The notes under the pieces are model-generated. The model made no database searches, was not told where the DNA came from, and was given only the letters and a program-made list of their open reading frames with translations. A stretch of DNA of 64,000 bases from Selaginella moellendorffii (Eukaryota > Streptophyta > Lycopodiopsida > Selaginellales > Selaginellaceae), in NCBI RefSeq assembly GCF_000143415.4, contig NW_003314300.1:901148-965147 (forward strand), given 5' to 3'. A program made the translations under genes and the position numbers. Positions 1 through 10,701 of this stretch are shown here, piece after piece (the first letter of the stretch is position 1; every line of letters starts with the position of its first letter).

Positions 1-65
1 CCCTCCCCCTTTCCCTTATTTTTTTTTTGGCCCCCCCCCCCACCCCCCCCCCCCCCCCCCCCCCC
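1..65. repeat. Low-complexity C/T tract
   Basis: Long runs of C and T with almost no other bases open the window. It is either a homopolymer-rich repeat edge or a poorly resolved assembly edge. Nothing coding is visible. Confidence 0.7.
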
Positions 66-450
66 TTTCCATAAATAGCATTTGCGACCGAAATGAGACT
101 AACACAAAGGGCATAATAGTGAGGTTGTTTGGTAGACACGGTAAGCTATCATTTAGCGATATTGATGGACTAGTCTCAATATGCGAGGGTTCTTGTCAAG
201 CCAGTGCAAGACAAAGCAAAAGAGAACTAATAAGCGGGGCCAAGTATGCTTGGCTAAATAGACACTTGGGAATTCCTTCCTTATGCTCATCCGGCCAAGT
301 GTAGATGCAAAGTCTAATTTACTAACACTTGAACAAGAGGGACTAATAAAGGGTCTAGCAATATCGACCTCCTTCCATCATGGTAGTAAAGTAAAAGTGT
401 CTATAAGGACTGGTTGATAGGTAACTTTCGATACCCAAAGTCACATTCGC
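66..450 (+). repeat. Interspersed repeat Y, copy 1 (candidate LTR end)
   Basis: This stretch is closely similar, in direct orientation, to 60,660-61,060. Both contain the same short open frame (119-304 here, the end of 60,582-60,899 there), ending in a shared LCSSGQV. The similarity fades about 450, close to a CA dinucleotide. The two direct copies lie outside repeat pieces that once formed one unit (2,280-2,907 and 58,804 onward), so they may be the LTRs of a large noncoding retrotransposon. No start TG or primer site could be fixed. The frame is better read as repeat sequence than as a gene. Confidence 0.5.
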
Positions 451-2279
451 AATACTCTCCCCCCCTAGGGAAGATCAACGTCCTTGTCGATGCATACTTG
501 AGTTTAGAATACCGCCAAGGAAACAACTCCAGAAAAAATTCACGATATTCACACTATGTGAGAAATGCACCAACTTAAATGAGTTAAAAGGCAACCTCTT
601 TGTTTAACGTAGATGTGCTACCAGCTCAAACACCTTTCGTCCGTCGCTGACAAGGAAATGACCAATAGAGTCAGCCACCCTTGCTGCTCTGGGAGTCACC
701 TAGCTTACAAAAGTGTGATACGCCCCTGCCCACAGGGATATAGAGAGAAAAGCCAGAGGCCCCAACCTTCCTGAACAAAGAAACCAAACTCGTCTGTCAG
801 GTTTAGATAGACTACTGTAAATAGGCAGTTAGAGTTGTTTACATGGTCATGCCCTTTTAATGGAATAAGGAACATCAATAAAGAGGCAGGTGATGTGACC
901 AGTCAACAGTAGCTACCCCATGACTATAGATTCCACCATGCATACGAAGTGCCGAAGCCAGTCTGCCTATACTGACCCAAACTCAAAGATTAATAGATGG
1001 ACAATATTAAAGTCATAAACAATGATATCTGAGAGATTTAATTATCAATGAATAAATGTTAGATTAGAACACAAAAGTATTCCAAGTAAGTTATCATCCG
1101 ATAAACTAGTATTATAGTATAGGACCACCAAGATCATTTTGGAAAACATAGGATTCACCATCTAACAACATTTAATAGGTAGTGTATCATTAAGGGAACT
1201 CAATAATGAAATTTAAATACTGAAGATTTTAGATAGCATGCTAAACAACTTACAAAAGACAACTAAAGGAAGATAAAGTATTATCAACTTGGCAAGCAAA
1301 ATGCTCACGAATGTATTGCTTAAAGGAAATAACATCCAACTTATCAGAAGCAACAGTAACGATAATTAACAGAATAGCAAAACTAACAAACATTCATTCA
1401 TGCTAACCATCGCACTAGCTAATCTGAATAGATTATGGCCAACAATACGAAGGAACTCAAGTTTCTTAAGTGTTAACAATATCCTATTGATATCTCAAAC
1501 CCAACAAACTAATCCAGAGCAAACCACAAAGAACATATGGTATTCCGAAAAGCTATAATTTATCAAAGAGAACAACTAACCATCATGAAGAACATCAATC
1601 ATCCCATCAATAGAGAAATGCATACTCATTATCAAAGAAAGAATTTGACATCCCAAAGAATAGCAAATCATTCTAAATTAACAATAATCAAGCAAAACCT
1701 TTGACAAGGATAATTAATTATCCTAAATGATAGTCAATCATCACCAATGATTGCAAGATGCTAATACTAACTTCAACACCGAAGCTATGAGCTAGAATGC
1801 CTTCTCCAACAACTTCTAACAAATGGAACAATGAGCATAAAAACTCAAGGAACCAAAAGCTTGGAGAAGTTTATAGCCAAGTCTTGCTTAATAATGATCA
1901 CGAGTCTTGCATGAACTAATTTCAATGCTAAAGAAGAAATCACGGTACAACCTACAATATTCTCCTCAACACATCCATAACCTAAACTTCATAATGCCAA
2001 AGTTAATGAAAAGCATATCTACATCAATCCAAAGGCTAAACACAATGGTGTTATGCTCAACAAGTGATCATTAAACGATCCTTAATGAATCCATTTATAG
2101 CAAGACGTAACTCACTTCATAACAAGCATAAGAAGAATCATCAATGATCAATATATTTCAACTCAAATTCAACAAAGATTTAAACATCTTCAATAACAAT
2201 CACTAACTCTTCATCTAAAATTAATGTTGTTTATGACTAAATTACTTTGCAAAGAAAAGCCAAGGCCTAACCCCTACTA
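451..2279. other. AT-rich noncoding DNA, no gene seen
   Basis: The stretch is AT-rich with only short frames. The part from about 2,170 continues the homology of the next repeat with the region near 55,080, in inverted orientation. It is probably the internal noncoding part of the outer repeat. No RNA gene or coding domain was recognised. Confidence 0.6.
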
Positions 2280-2907
2280 AATAATCTCGTTTAGAACACC
2301 ACTAACTCAAACTTGCTACTCAACTCGTTTGAATGGCAATATAATTGTTAATTAGCAAATGCATGAATGCCAATAACACAAAGCTATAGCCAAACTATCA
2401 ACACTATCTTCATCGAGACTAATGAAACTCAATGTCAATCTTACGAAAAGACATCTCATTTCACTCAAGTCTTAACATCAATAATATCAATGACAGAGCA
2501 TCACTTCAATACTATCAACACTAGGACAACGCTAGAAGAAAGCAAAAGTGAATCACCACTCAAAACTCTTTAGCAACCAAGCTAACCAAAGTCAAAGATA
2601 CTATACTTAGTATCTGAGACCAATCCTCCAATAACACTCAGAAACAGATAACACATCATCAACAAATGATTCACCACATCTAAAACTCAATGAACAAACT
2701 AAACACAACTAAATGATATTGACAGAGGTAGAGTTGATAAGCCAATATGGAAAAACCATGTAAGTCTAACGACACGATCCTCCGCAACACCATTCAATAA
2801 AGCAAGTTTATCACTACTAAATCATCATTGAGCGCAGCAAGTGTTAACAGTCCTTGACGAAGTTTACAAGTAATCACTAGTTGCAAAGCAACTAACAATC
2901 ACTTTTC
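2280..2907. repeat. Outer repeat, left half, broken by retrotransposon G1
   Basis: Positions 2,280-2,790 match 54,500-55,060 in inverted orientation, and 2,800-2,907 match 54,300-54,412 in direct orientation. The right half of the same unit resumes at 58,804, directly after G1. The last five bases (2,903-2,907, TTTTC) are the target-site duplication of G1. The copy at 54,404-54,420 shows the uninterrupted site. Confidence 0.75.
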
Positions 2908-4007
2908 TGTAAGGAACCGACTCCCCGAGGTGTTGTAGGCTAAAGGATCCCCGAAAGCATGACCGAAATGACAAAGAGTTCATCGGATGGGACCAAGTCG
3001 AAGATCGAGTCCAAGACCGACTCTGAGACCGAGTTCGAGATAGAGTCCAGGATCGAGTCCGAGGCCGAATCGGAGACCGAGTTCGAGATCGAGTCCGAAG
3101 TCGAGTCCGAGATCGGGTCCGAGATCGGGTCCAAGATCAAGTCCGAGACCGAGTTTGAAGTCGGGTCCGAGATCGAATTCGAGATTGAATCTGAAACTAA
3201 GTCCAAATACTAATATGGGTCAAGGGGTGAAAGCCCAAAGCATGCATCTCCCAGGGGGGGGGGGGGGGGGGGCTGCAGGGGGTTCCAAAAGTATAGTAGG
3301 GATAGTGAGGTCAAGGAACTAGTCTTGAAGGAACTCTCTAGTGGTGCTTCCAAACTGACTTGAGGTTGATACTAGGGTCGAGGGGCCTTGGGTGGGAGTG
3401 AGCATGGGCTTGGGTGGTGCCGGAGGGGCCACCCAGGAAAGTGCTCAAGGGCAGCTCCCACTCCCGAAAGGGAAATCGACTGCGGTGGTCCTAGCTCATG
3501 TGGAGTGGTGCCCCACTTGAGTACCTTGTGGCTCATTGGTCCTCGCCCTTCCTAGGGGCTTGGGCCTTCCCTTCGGGATGGAAGTGGGGGGGTAGAGGTA
3601 CCCATACCGGGCCGTTAAGCCATGGTGTTTCGCCCCGACGTCCCGAAGCAAGTGTTGCACCCAAGGCTTGGGATTTAGAGGGTCCCATGAACAAGTCTTG
3701 TTGTACTAAGGGGTGTTAGGAACCTGGAGGCTTAGTGTGCTTGGCTACTTGTGCCTGCGGGGAGTGTAGCCGAACCTTAAGTCCAGTCTAACCCGGGGAG
3801 GGGGATTGGGAGAGATTTGGGAATTCGTAGATGGATGGCTAACACTCTATTGCTCGTGCAGTGAGTAACTGAAACCAAGTAGGACCAAGTAGGAGCTGGT
3901 ACAATAGGCGGGAACCTTGGCGAGGGAACTTAGCACAAGCCAAGGCAGTGTTGATCGAATAGACGAGCTAAGCTGGCAAATTGGAAAGGAAAAATTTGTG
4001 GCTTACA
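2908..4007 (+). repeat. G1 5' LTR (1,100 bp)
   Basis: It begins TGTAAGG and ends GGCTTACA. The same ends and most of the body recur at 23,101-23,865 joined to 58,504-58,803. It contains an internal minisatellite and a G-homopolymer near 3,257-3,272. Open frames inside it on both strands come from the minisatellite and are not genes. Confidence 0.9.
2990..3213 (+). repeat. LTR minisatellite (GAGTCCGAGATC-like units)
   Basis: Degenerate 6- to 12-bp units of the type GAG-TCC-GAG-ATC are tandemly repeated. The 3' LTR carries a shorter version at 23,190-23,382, so the array was part of the LTR and its length differs between the two copies. It stays open on both strands, giving Glu/Ser/Ile-rich and Asp/Ser-rich pseudo-proteins with no known domain. 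Confidence 0.85.
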
Positions 4008-4010
4008 ATT

Positions 4011-4023
4011 TGGTATCGGTGCC
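4011..4023 (+). other. G1 primer-binding site
   Basis: TGGTATCGGTGCC starts three bases after the 5' LTR. It resembles the usual initiator tRNA-Met site TGGTATCAGAGCC with two differences, as expected for a plant gypsy element. Confidence 0.7.
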
Positions 4024-4176
4024 TTTTCCTCAGTTCTAGCAAAGGATAGAGGCGGATTGCTGGGAGATAGCAAAGGCAGGGCGTAAGTGAACCCAGGCGG
4101 AGACGGAACCTCCGCCAGAGCTAGGGCCTCCAGTCAAACAAGAGGCTATGGATGAGGAATCTTTGCATGAGGAGGA

Positions 4177-5173
4177 TGTAAGCTCCTGAGTTTGGACTTC
4201 CCGGGAGGTCACCCAGCCCAGTACTATTCAAACCCAAGGACGTTTAACCCCAAATATAACAAGACCCTTAACCGATTGGAAAAGGGGGTGCACTCTTGTT
4301 CATGGGCCCTTTCCCTCTATATTTGAACCCCTATGGATCGTCTCTCGAATTGTTCCCTTTGGTTGCTTACAATCCACCACGCTTCCCTACAAGTTCACGC
4401 CCTCGTGAACGGAAGCTGAGAGCCACAGCTCTCCAAAGAGCCCCGCTCTCTTGACACCCTACCCCTCGGGTCGAGCCCAGCGGGAGCAAACTGGACAAGC
4501 CAAATGTCAATCAACATATGGTGCGATTCCCCTAGCCAACCAACAGAGTCGGACCCGAAACCTGCTCTAATACCAAATGTAAGCTCATGAGTTTGGACTT
4601 CCCGGGAGGTCACCCAGCCCAGTACTATTCAAACCCAAGGACGCTTAACCCTAAATATCCCAAGACCCTTAACCGATTGGAAAAGGGGGTGCACTCTTGT
4701 TCATGGGCCCTTTCCCTCTATATTTGAACCCCTATGGATCGTCTCTCGAATTGTTCCCTTTGGTTGCTTACAATCCACCACGCTTCCCTACAAGTTCACG
4801 CCCTCGTGAACGGAAGCTGAGAGCCACAGCTCTCCAAAGAGCCCCGCTCTCTTGACACCCTACCCCTCGGGTCGAGCCCAGCGGGAGCAAACTGGACAAG
4901 CCAAATGTCAATCAACATATGGTGCGATTCCCCTAGCCAACCAACAGAGTCGGACCCGAAACCTGCTCTAATACCAAATGTAAGCTCATGAGTTTGGACT
5001 TCCCGGGAGGTCACCCAGCCCAGTACTATTCAAACCCAAGGACGCTTAACCCTAAATATCCCAAGACCCTTAACCGATTGGAAAAGGGGGTGCACTCTTG
5101 TTCATGGGCCCTTTCCCTCTATATTTGAACCCCTATGGATCGTCTCTCGAATCGTTCCCTTTGGTTGCTTACA
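4177..5173 (-). mobile_element. Cassandra-like TRIM with three LTRs
   Basis: Three 195-bp LTRs lie at 4,177-4,371, 4,578-4,772 and 4,979-5,173. They are separated by two 206-bp internal regions, giving an exact 401-bp period. The insertion is flanked by GAGGA (4,172-4,176 and 5,174-5,178). On the minus strand each internal region begins with the tRNA-Met primer site TGGTATTAGAGC (near 4,561-4,575 and 4,962-4,976). Each LTR carries a 5S rRNA-like segment, for example 4,194-4,248, which on the minus strand includes GGGTGACCTCCCGGGAAGTCC-type sequence next to TTAAGCG. A 5S-bearing LTR is the hallmark of Cassandra TRIMs (established). The element has no coding capacity. It sits in the G1 gag frame, which continues in phase on both sides once the element and one duplication are discounted. 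Confidence 0.88.
4194..4248 (-). other. 5S rRNA-derived segment in TRIM LTR (also 4,595-4,649 and 4,996-5,050)
   Basis: The complement matches the 3' part of plant 5S rRNA, including the box-C-like region and the terminal GGGAAGTCC. It is truncated and diverged, so it is not a working 5S gene. It may still carry internal RNA polymerase III promoter sequence, as proposed for Cassandra. Confidence 0.8.
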
Positions 5174-6245
5174 GAGGACTCCAGTGAGGAAACTTCCAAA
5201 CAGGAGTTCGGTGGCGAGGTTCGGTCGTTCAAGGCTCGATTGGACGTTCTAGAAGGCCAATTGGCGCAGACCAATGCCCTGCTGGAGACTCTCATACGCA
5301 AGCTAAAGCGTGACGAGAAGCGGAAGCAAAAGCGAAAGACTGTGGATGCTGGCAGCGCAAAAAGTGCGGACCCTTTGGCAGGGACTGAGGCAAAACCAGA
5401 CAAGGTCGAACATACCGAAGTGGAATCAGTCCCTCAGGCAATTCCCAAGTACAAACCAAAGCCCCCACCGGTCTTCAAGGGAGTGAACGACTATAAGGTG
5501 GTGGAGGATTGGTTTTACGATATGGAGGACTACTTCCAAGCGTTGCGGTTACCGAGCTTGGAGAAGGTCCCATGTGCAAAACCATACTTGGCAGATAATG
5601 CCAAGTCTTGGTAGAGAATAACAGAGGCCAATGAAGAACCGGTGGCCACTTGGGAAATGATGAATGCAAGGATCCGTGCGACTTACGTTCCTCCAAATGC
5701 TACCCTGCATTTAAGGGATGAGCTAAGTAAGCTGAAGCAGACCAGAACCATTCAGGAGTATGTGAATGGGTTTATGGAAAAGAGGATACTTGTCACGGAC
5801 ATGGGGGATATGGATGCATTCCATGCCTTCATATCAGGTTTGCAAACCTGGGCTCGCGGTGAGGTGATGCGGTGGAACCCGACCAACTACAAGGAAGTGT
5901 TGGATGCGGCCATCAAGGTGCATTTCAACGATAACCTGCGAAAGGGGAACACGACATGGTCGGGATCCACGTTTAGTAAAGGGGCCAAACCAAGGGGAAC
6001 GTATAGCAGGGGGAAATTCAAGAAGAGTTTCTCTAAGAATGAGTCCTCGGGGTTCCGGAAAGGCAAATCCGGTGGCCAGCGAGCGAGTACGTGGGGGAGT
6101 CAAGTGAAAAGAGACAAACCCACGGATAAGAAGGTCAGTGTTTCAGTAGCGTGGGAAACAACGTATGCTACAATTGCGGTGAAGCATGACACTTTTTGAG
6201 GGAATGTCCCTACCCGAAGAAGGCCAGAGCCAATATGGCCATTAA

Positions 6246-7920
6246 GTCAGGTGAAGTCAAAACTAAGGTATATGATCCAGTCCCTAACTCAAAGTTACTC
6301 ATTACACGAGCAACTTTGGTAGAGAGTCGTTTCGTGACATCTACTAACCCTCCGAGAGAAGCTCGGAGGTAGCTTTGTTAAAATCCTTATTGACACGGTG
6401 CTTCGGATAATTTTGTGGCTGCAGACATAGTCCGGCAAGCTAGACTAACGGTGTAGCGGCTAGGCGAACCAAGGACTATAGAGTTTATTCAAGGTAGCCA
6501 AAGCACCGATGAGGTACTTCGACAAGCGAGAGTCGAAGTAGGGACATGGAAAGTAGACATGGATTTCACCGTGTTGGACATGGCGGGATTTGACGTGATC
6601 TTCGGAATGGATTGGTTCAATCGGTTTGTGGTAGCCCTGCATGGACAAGGTAAGAACCTTGTGATACTAGCGAATGCCCAAGGAAGAAGATCTAAGGTGG
6701 AGGCCCAAGATCTAAAGGTAGGGCAAAGCAAGGCCAAAGATTCCTGCTTAAACCTGGTGTCCACAAGAAGACAACTCACTAAAGGAACTAAGGCAGCCTT
6801 TTTGTGCTTACTCTCGGTGAAGAGTGACAAAAAGACAGGAACGAAAGAAGTACCTTTAGTGATCCAGCGGGTGTTGGACCAATTCAAGGATACCATGCCG
6901 GAGGAGCTACTGGCGGGGTTGCCCCCTGCACGACCGATAGAACATAAGATTGAGTTGGTCGAGGGTGCTGAGGCGGTGGTTTGTCCCCCCTATCGTTTGA
7001 ACGAAAAAGAACTCAAGGAGCTCAAGTGCCAACTAGAAGAGTTGATGGACAAAGGGTATGTTAGGTTGAGCAAGTCGCCGTATAGGGCGCTAGTGTTATT
7101 TGTGAAAAAGAAAGATGGATCTATGCGCATATGTATAGACTACTAGTTGCTCAACAAGTATACAAAGAAGAACAAGTACCCTTTGCCAAGAATTGAGGAC
7201 CTGTTCAATATGTTGGGAAAGGCAAAATACTTCTCGAGGATTGACCTCAGGTCAGGATACTACCAGATCAGGGTTGCAAAGGAAGATGTCAAGAAGACAA
7301 CCTGTCAAACCAAGTATGGGAGCTTTGAGTGTCTAGTGATGCCCTTCGGGCTATGTAATGTGCCGGCAACATTTTCGGTGCTGATGAACCACATCTTTAT
7401 ACCCTATTTGGATCACTTCGTGGTCGTCTATATCGACGACATCCTGATCTATAGCAAGATGCTAAAGGAGCATGCCGAACACTTGGCGAAGGTGTTTGAG
7501 AAACTAAGGGAACACAAACTGTATGCTAAAGAGAGCAAATATGACTTTGCTCAACAAGAGGTAAAGTTTCTCGAGCATGTGGTGGGCTAGGATGGGCTCA
7601 AGGTGGACCCGGAGAAAGTCCAAGCGATCCAGGAATGGGAGCGACCATCGAATGTACATGAGTTGAGGGCGTTCTTGGGGCTATGCAACTACTACCAAAA
7701 GTTTATCAGACACTATTCGAGAGTAGCCCTACCCTTAACGGGCCAAACAGGAAAAGCGAAGATGGTATGGACAGCGGAATGCGAAGTGGCATTCGTCCAC
7801 CTCAAAGGGAAGTTGAGGAAGGCTCCCATGTTGGCATTACCAGACTTTGGTAAAGACTTTGAGGTAGAAACGGATGCTTCAGACTTTGCGTTGGACGCAA
7901 TTTTGAAGCAAGACAACCAT
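6246..7920 (+). pseudogene. pol: G1 pol, first part: protease, reverse transcriptase, start of RNase H
   Basis: A frameshifted protease active site (I-D-T-G-A-S type) lies near 6,385-6,410, followed by the ILGMDWL-like motif at 6,595-6,625. The reverse transcriptase covers about 6,960-7,600, with the catalytic Y-I-D-D box near 7,430 and the conserved F-x-x-L-x-M-P-F-G-L stretch near 7,325. RNase H begins near 7,855 (E-T-D-A-S) and is cut at 7,924 by the DNA transposon. In-frame TAG stops lie at 7,144-7,146 and 7,588-7,590. The remaining half of pol is at 20,784. Confidence 0.9.
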
Positions 7921-7924
7921 CCAG

Positions 7925-7948
7925 AAGCTCTATTTCGTTAAAGTGGGA
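7925..7948 (+). repeat. Left terminal inverted repeat of the DNA transposon
   Basis: It begins AAGCTCTATTTCG and continues TTAAAGTGGGA. It is exactly complementary to 20,756-20,779. Just inside it, AAGTGGGA (7,941-7,948) is repeated in inverted form as TCCCACTT, so the left end can also form a small hairpin. Confidence 0.9.
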
Positions 7949-8310
7949 ATTGTCATTATCCCACTTGTAAAATAAGGTTTCCAAACCTTTATATAGTATA
8001 TAAATATAACAAAATTCAACTGCATTGAGGCACATGCCATTTTATTTTAAACAAGGAAATGTCTACTCAATCACTTCTCCTCCCCCTGCCACTGCTTCAC
8101 CTCTCTCTTCTCCTTGTCATCGTCGTCCAATTTCTTTCCATCCTTTTAATATTGGCTCAGTTGCTCCGAGTCTAGGTGGAGCCCAAGTCCCCATTCAATC
8201 TTTACTTTCCCCTTATTAATAAAACAGCTTCGTAGACTTCCAATAACATGCTGTAACACTTCTAGTATAATGCAAATCCTCTCAAAGAATTGTCTTTTAA
8301 TATTAATACA

Positions 8311-8568
8311 ATGGCATGGAACCCCATGCCATAATAAGTTACATTTTTAAATAAATACATGCCATCTCAGACTGTTATTTTTTACCTCCAACGCCTATAC
8401 AATAATCTTGGAATTTCATCACTCTCCACACTATCAGGATTTAAACCCAATAGTAATGCCATCTCTTCTCTAATACGTCCACGCTCATGTTCAGTGGTCG
8501 AAGAACCCATCCGGTTGAGCAAATTATGGAGATGCGGATAGTGCTTGGCTAGACAATATACATGCCAT
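8311..8568. repeat. 22-bp palindrome cluster 1
   Basis: A full palindrome lies at 8,311-8,332 (arms ATGGCATGG and CCCATGCCAT). Half-sites of the form ACATGCCAT lie near 8,033-8,042, 8,357-8,365 and 8,560-8,568. They sit between the left end and the 3' end of the leftward gene; the last is just inside that gene. Confidence 0.8.
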
Positions 8569-9229
8569 AAATGATGACTGGTGTCTGCCCGATCAAATGG
8601 CTTCTGATATACTGTTCCATCTGCCATTTGGTTGATTTCTGCAGCCACCTCCTGGACTGGCCGGTTCTCTATCACCATCGCTCCAAGCCGTTTTGCAAGG
8701 TCCCCCAGAACATACGGTTTCTTCTCCCTAGTTTCCATACTGCAAGAGATGGGGTGCACTGCATATGTGTGCGTGTTCGCTGCAGTTTTAATCGGCGAGT
8801 CATCGATGATGAGGATTTCACTTGACCTAGCAGTCCAGTTCATCACTACAGCCTCTGGCTTGACGAAGATGGGCTTGCTACCCCTCACATGGACCATAGT
8901 CAAGCAATCCTCCTGCGTTAGGAGAAAGTCAAATGGTAATATTACTCGCGTCTAATCGTGCATCATCTGTAGCAACGTTAATGCATTGTAGCGCATCATG
9001 GATGTCCAAACTCCCAATTGCAAATTGAACCCGGCCCTCTGTTTTAAGTGTCGCATGGTCATTATTAGATCCCACAGTTTCTCCCGTGTGATTAATGTGA
9101 ATCTGTCTCTTTTGACCAACTTGCGACCGCAGGCTTTGGAGGGTGCAGTGACATTCGAGGACGAGCCACGCTCATGGGAGAAAAGGACACCGTTCAAATC
9201 AAAAACGATACAGTACCTTCGCCGTGACT
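8382..9229 (-). pseudogene. FCP1/NIF-like HAD phosphatase domain, C-terminus of the leftward gene
   Basis: The first exon part (9,229 down to about 8,946) reads C-I-V-F-D-L-N-G-V-L, the HAD motif I with D-x-N/D-G, then G-V-W-T-S (motif II, F-T-S/T type). After the short intron 8,913-8,945 come V-K-P, then I-L-I-I-D-D-S-P-x-K (motif III/IV, acidic pair) and A-V-H-P. This order fits FCP1/NLI-interacting-factor phosphatases, Mg-dependent enzymes acting on phosphoproteins such as the RNA polymerase II tail. A TAG at 8,952-8,954 lies just before the intron. The frame ends at 8,382. Confidence 0.75.
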
Positions 9230-9276
9230 CTGAAATGAAATGCGTCAGCATAAAAAATGGTACAAGTCAATTTTAC

Positions 9277-9864
9277 CATCTACAATATTAGCGAATGGTG
9301 CTCCCCATGGTCGTTGAGAGGGTTTTGGTCGAGGAAACGTGAAGGGCGGAAATACTCTCCTCTGCAATGTGGGGTCAATCGCATCCGATGGCGTGTGGGC
9401 ACATGCCATTTCAGCTGTAGACTCTAGTACAACTGGCTCAACAGTGGCATGGGGTGGTTCCGATGGCGTGTGATCACACGCCATTTCAGCTGGTGCCTCC
9501 ATTGGCAAAGTGGACATGACCGAACAGGCAGCAGGGGCGGTGTAGGGAGGTTCCAACGGCGCGTAGTCAGACGATTGGGCACACGTTGAGTCCGTTGGAA
9601 ATGAGGATACGACCGGCTCGGCGGCTGGGGCGGCCTCATGCGGGTCCAATGGCGCCTGGTCACCGTCAGTTGGATACGTGGACAAGATTGACTCAGTGGT
9701 ATAGGCAGCATCAAGTGGAGTGTGGTTAGCTTGCTTGGCGTTGATATGGATAGTAGCCTCCACCAGCTCTGATGACTCTTGCAGGCAAGTAGAGTCCACT
9801 GGCGGATCCATATGCATGTCCAAATATCTCCCTTCGATTGAGATGGTATCCTCCCTACTGGCTA
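9277..9864 (-). pseudogene. Pro/Thr-rich repeat exon of the leftward gene
   Basis: It encodes about five degenerate repeats built on H-T-P-[LS]-[DE]-x-P, separated by variable spacers ending S-x-[FLY]-P-T-D. Two spacers contain the 22-bp palindrome read in frame. It is entered from intron 9,865-9,911 and leaves by the donor at 9,276. It is probably a disordered linker before the phosphatase domain. Confidence 0.7.
9388..9483. repeat. Palindromes 2 and 3, inside coding sequence
   Basis: Copies at 9,388-9,409 and 9,462-9,483. The second is a perfect palindrome with centre GATC. Both lie in an open exon of the leftward gene and are translated in frame as M-A-C-A-H-T-P-S and M-A-C-D-H-T-P-S, as part of a degenerate protein repeat. 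Confidence 0.85.
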
Positions 9865-10140
9865 CTAAAAACAAACTCATTAGCACATTGAATTGACTAT
9901 ACTGTATTTACCATCAACTGCTATTGAGGAACTAGGACCGATATCACTTGGGCGCACTGCTGATTCTGAAGGATTGGACATACGTTTCGACCCTTGCTTG
10001 GCACTATCCTTCCTCGACACTAAAGGCTAGAGTTTGTATCTTAATTCAACTGAATAATCTCTACTTACCATTTGCTCTGCGACCTACATGGACAATGTTA
10101 GAAATGGTAAAAGGTTAGGAATGGATGTACTATTATTTAC

Positions 10141-10692
10141 CTGATGGTTTGTCTTGTATGACCTTCCTCCACTGCTCTTTGGCCACCTCAGGCTGGCCAT
10201 CATTGTCATCATTGTCGTCGTCGTTATTGTGATCGTCACCATTGTGAGGACCATCCAAGTCCTCTTCATCCTCCTCTTCTTCGTCCTCCTCTTCTTTGTC
10301 CTCCTCTTCGTCCTTCTGCTCTTCCTGCTCATTATCTTTCTCTGGCTCCTCATCCCCCTCTTGCATTTCTTCCATAGGCTGCTCAGGCTGGATGGCTTGT
10401 TCTTCCAGGACCATCTTGGGAAAATCATCTGGCCGAGTCTCCATCTCAAAATACAAGACATCCATAGCCTGTTTTAGTGCGTGACCTAGGACCGTATCCT
10501 CACCCGACTGTCTTAACATGGTTTCTGCACGTTCTTGCACCCTTCGAAGACGACGAGATGAGAAAAACGTGGCCCTGACTTGAAAAGCATCCCTCATCCA
10601 TTGTACCTCTCCATTGAGATTGGGGAAGGGGAGTCCGCCATAGGAATCTGAGTCAGGAGGTGGTGACTGGCTGCTTTCACTCAGCCCTTGAT
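10141..10692 (-). pseudogene. Acidic exon of the leftward gene
   Basis: This exon encodes a helical segment followed by a long Glu/Asp-rich tract (about 10,390-10,190) ending in Asn/Asp repeats. Its frame is entered from the 10,693-10,739 intron and leaves through a consensus GTAAAT donor at 10,140. Acidic tracts are common in nuclear, chromatin-interacting proteins, but no specific function can be given. The antisense strand is also open and looks hydrophobic; that is only the shadow of the acidic codons. Confidence 0.7.
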
Positions 10693-10701
10693 CTGCAATG
10701 A

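Larger units (their letters stand above)
4148..6245 (+). pseudogene. gag: G1 gag (capsid and zinc knuckle), broken
   Basis: Gag packages the retrotransposon RNA in virus-like particles. An ATG at 4,148 starts a frame interrupted by the TRIM at 4,177 and continuing at 5,174. It shows a coiled-coil-like stretch of alternating charged and Leu residues (about 5,205-5,330), then a typical retrotransposon gag core (5,460-5,930) with conserved W/F positions, then a basic region. A CX2CX4HX4C zinc knuckle lies at 6,170-6,208. Defects: a TAG at 5,612-5,614 and a TGA inside the knuckle just before its His. Both fit G-to-A or C-to-T changes. Confidence 0.85.

Noticed and set aside
119-304. Conserved small ORF as a gene (also at 60,582-60,899)
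   Set aside because: Conserved only because it lies in repeat Y; no domain, and the longer copy starts in a different module.
2940-3213. Ser/Asp-rich and Glu/Ser-rich open frames on both strands
   Set aside because: They are translations of the LTR minisatellite and change length between LTR copies; the same holds for 23,133-23,382.
4395-5014. Two identical 72-residue minus-strand frames as duplicated genes
   Set aside because: They are the repeated internal region plus LTR of the TRIM, which is noncoding.
5119-5403. Minus-strand frame opposite gag
   Set aside because: Shadow of the gag coiled-coil region; no domain.
10154-10477. Hydrophobic plus-strand frame like a membrane protein
   Set aside because: It is the antisense of Glu/Asp codons in the acidic exon of the leftward gene.
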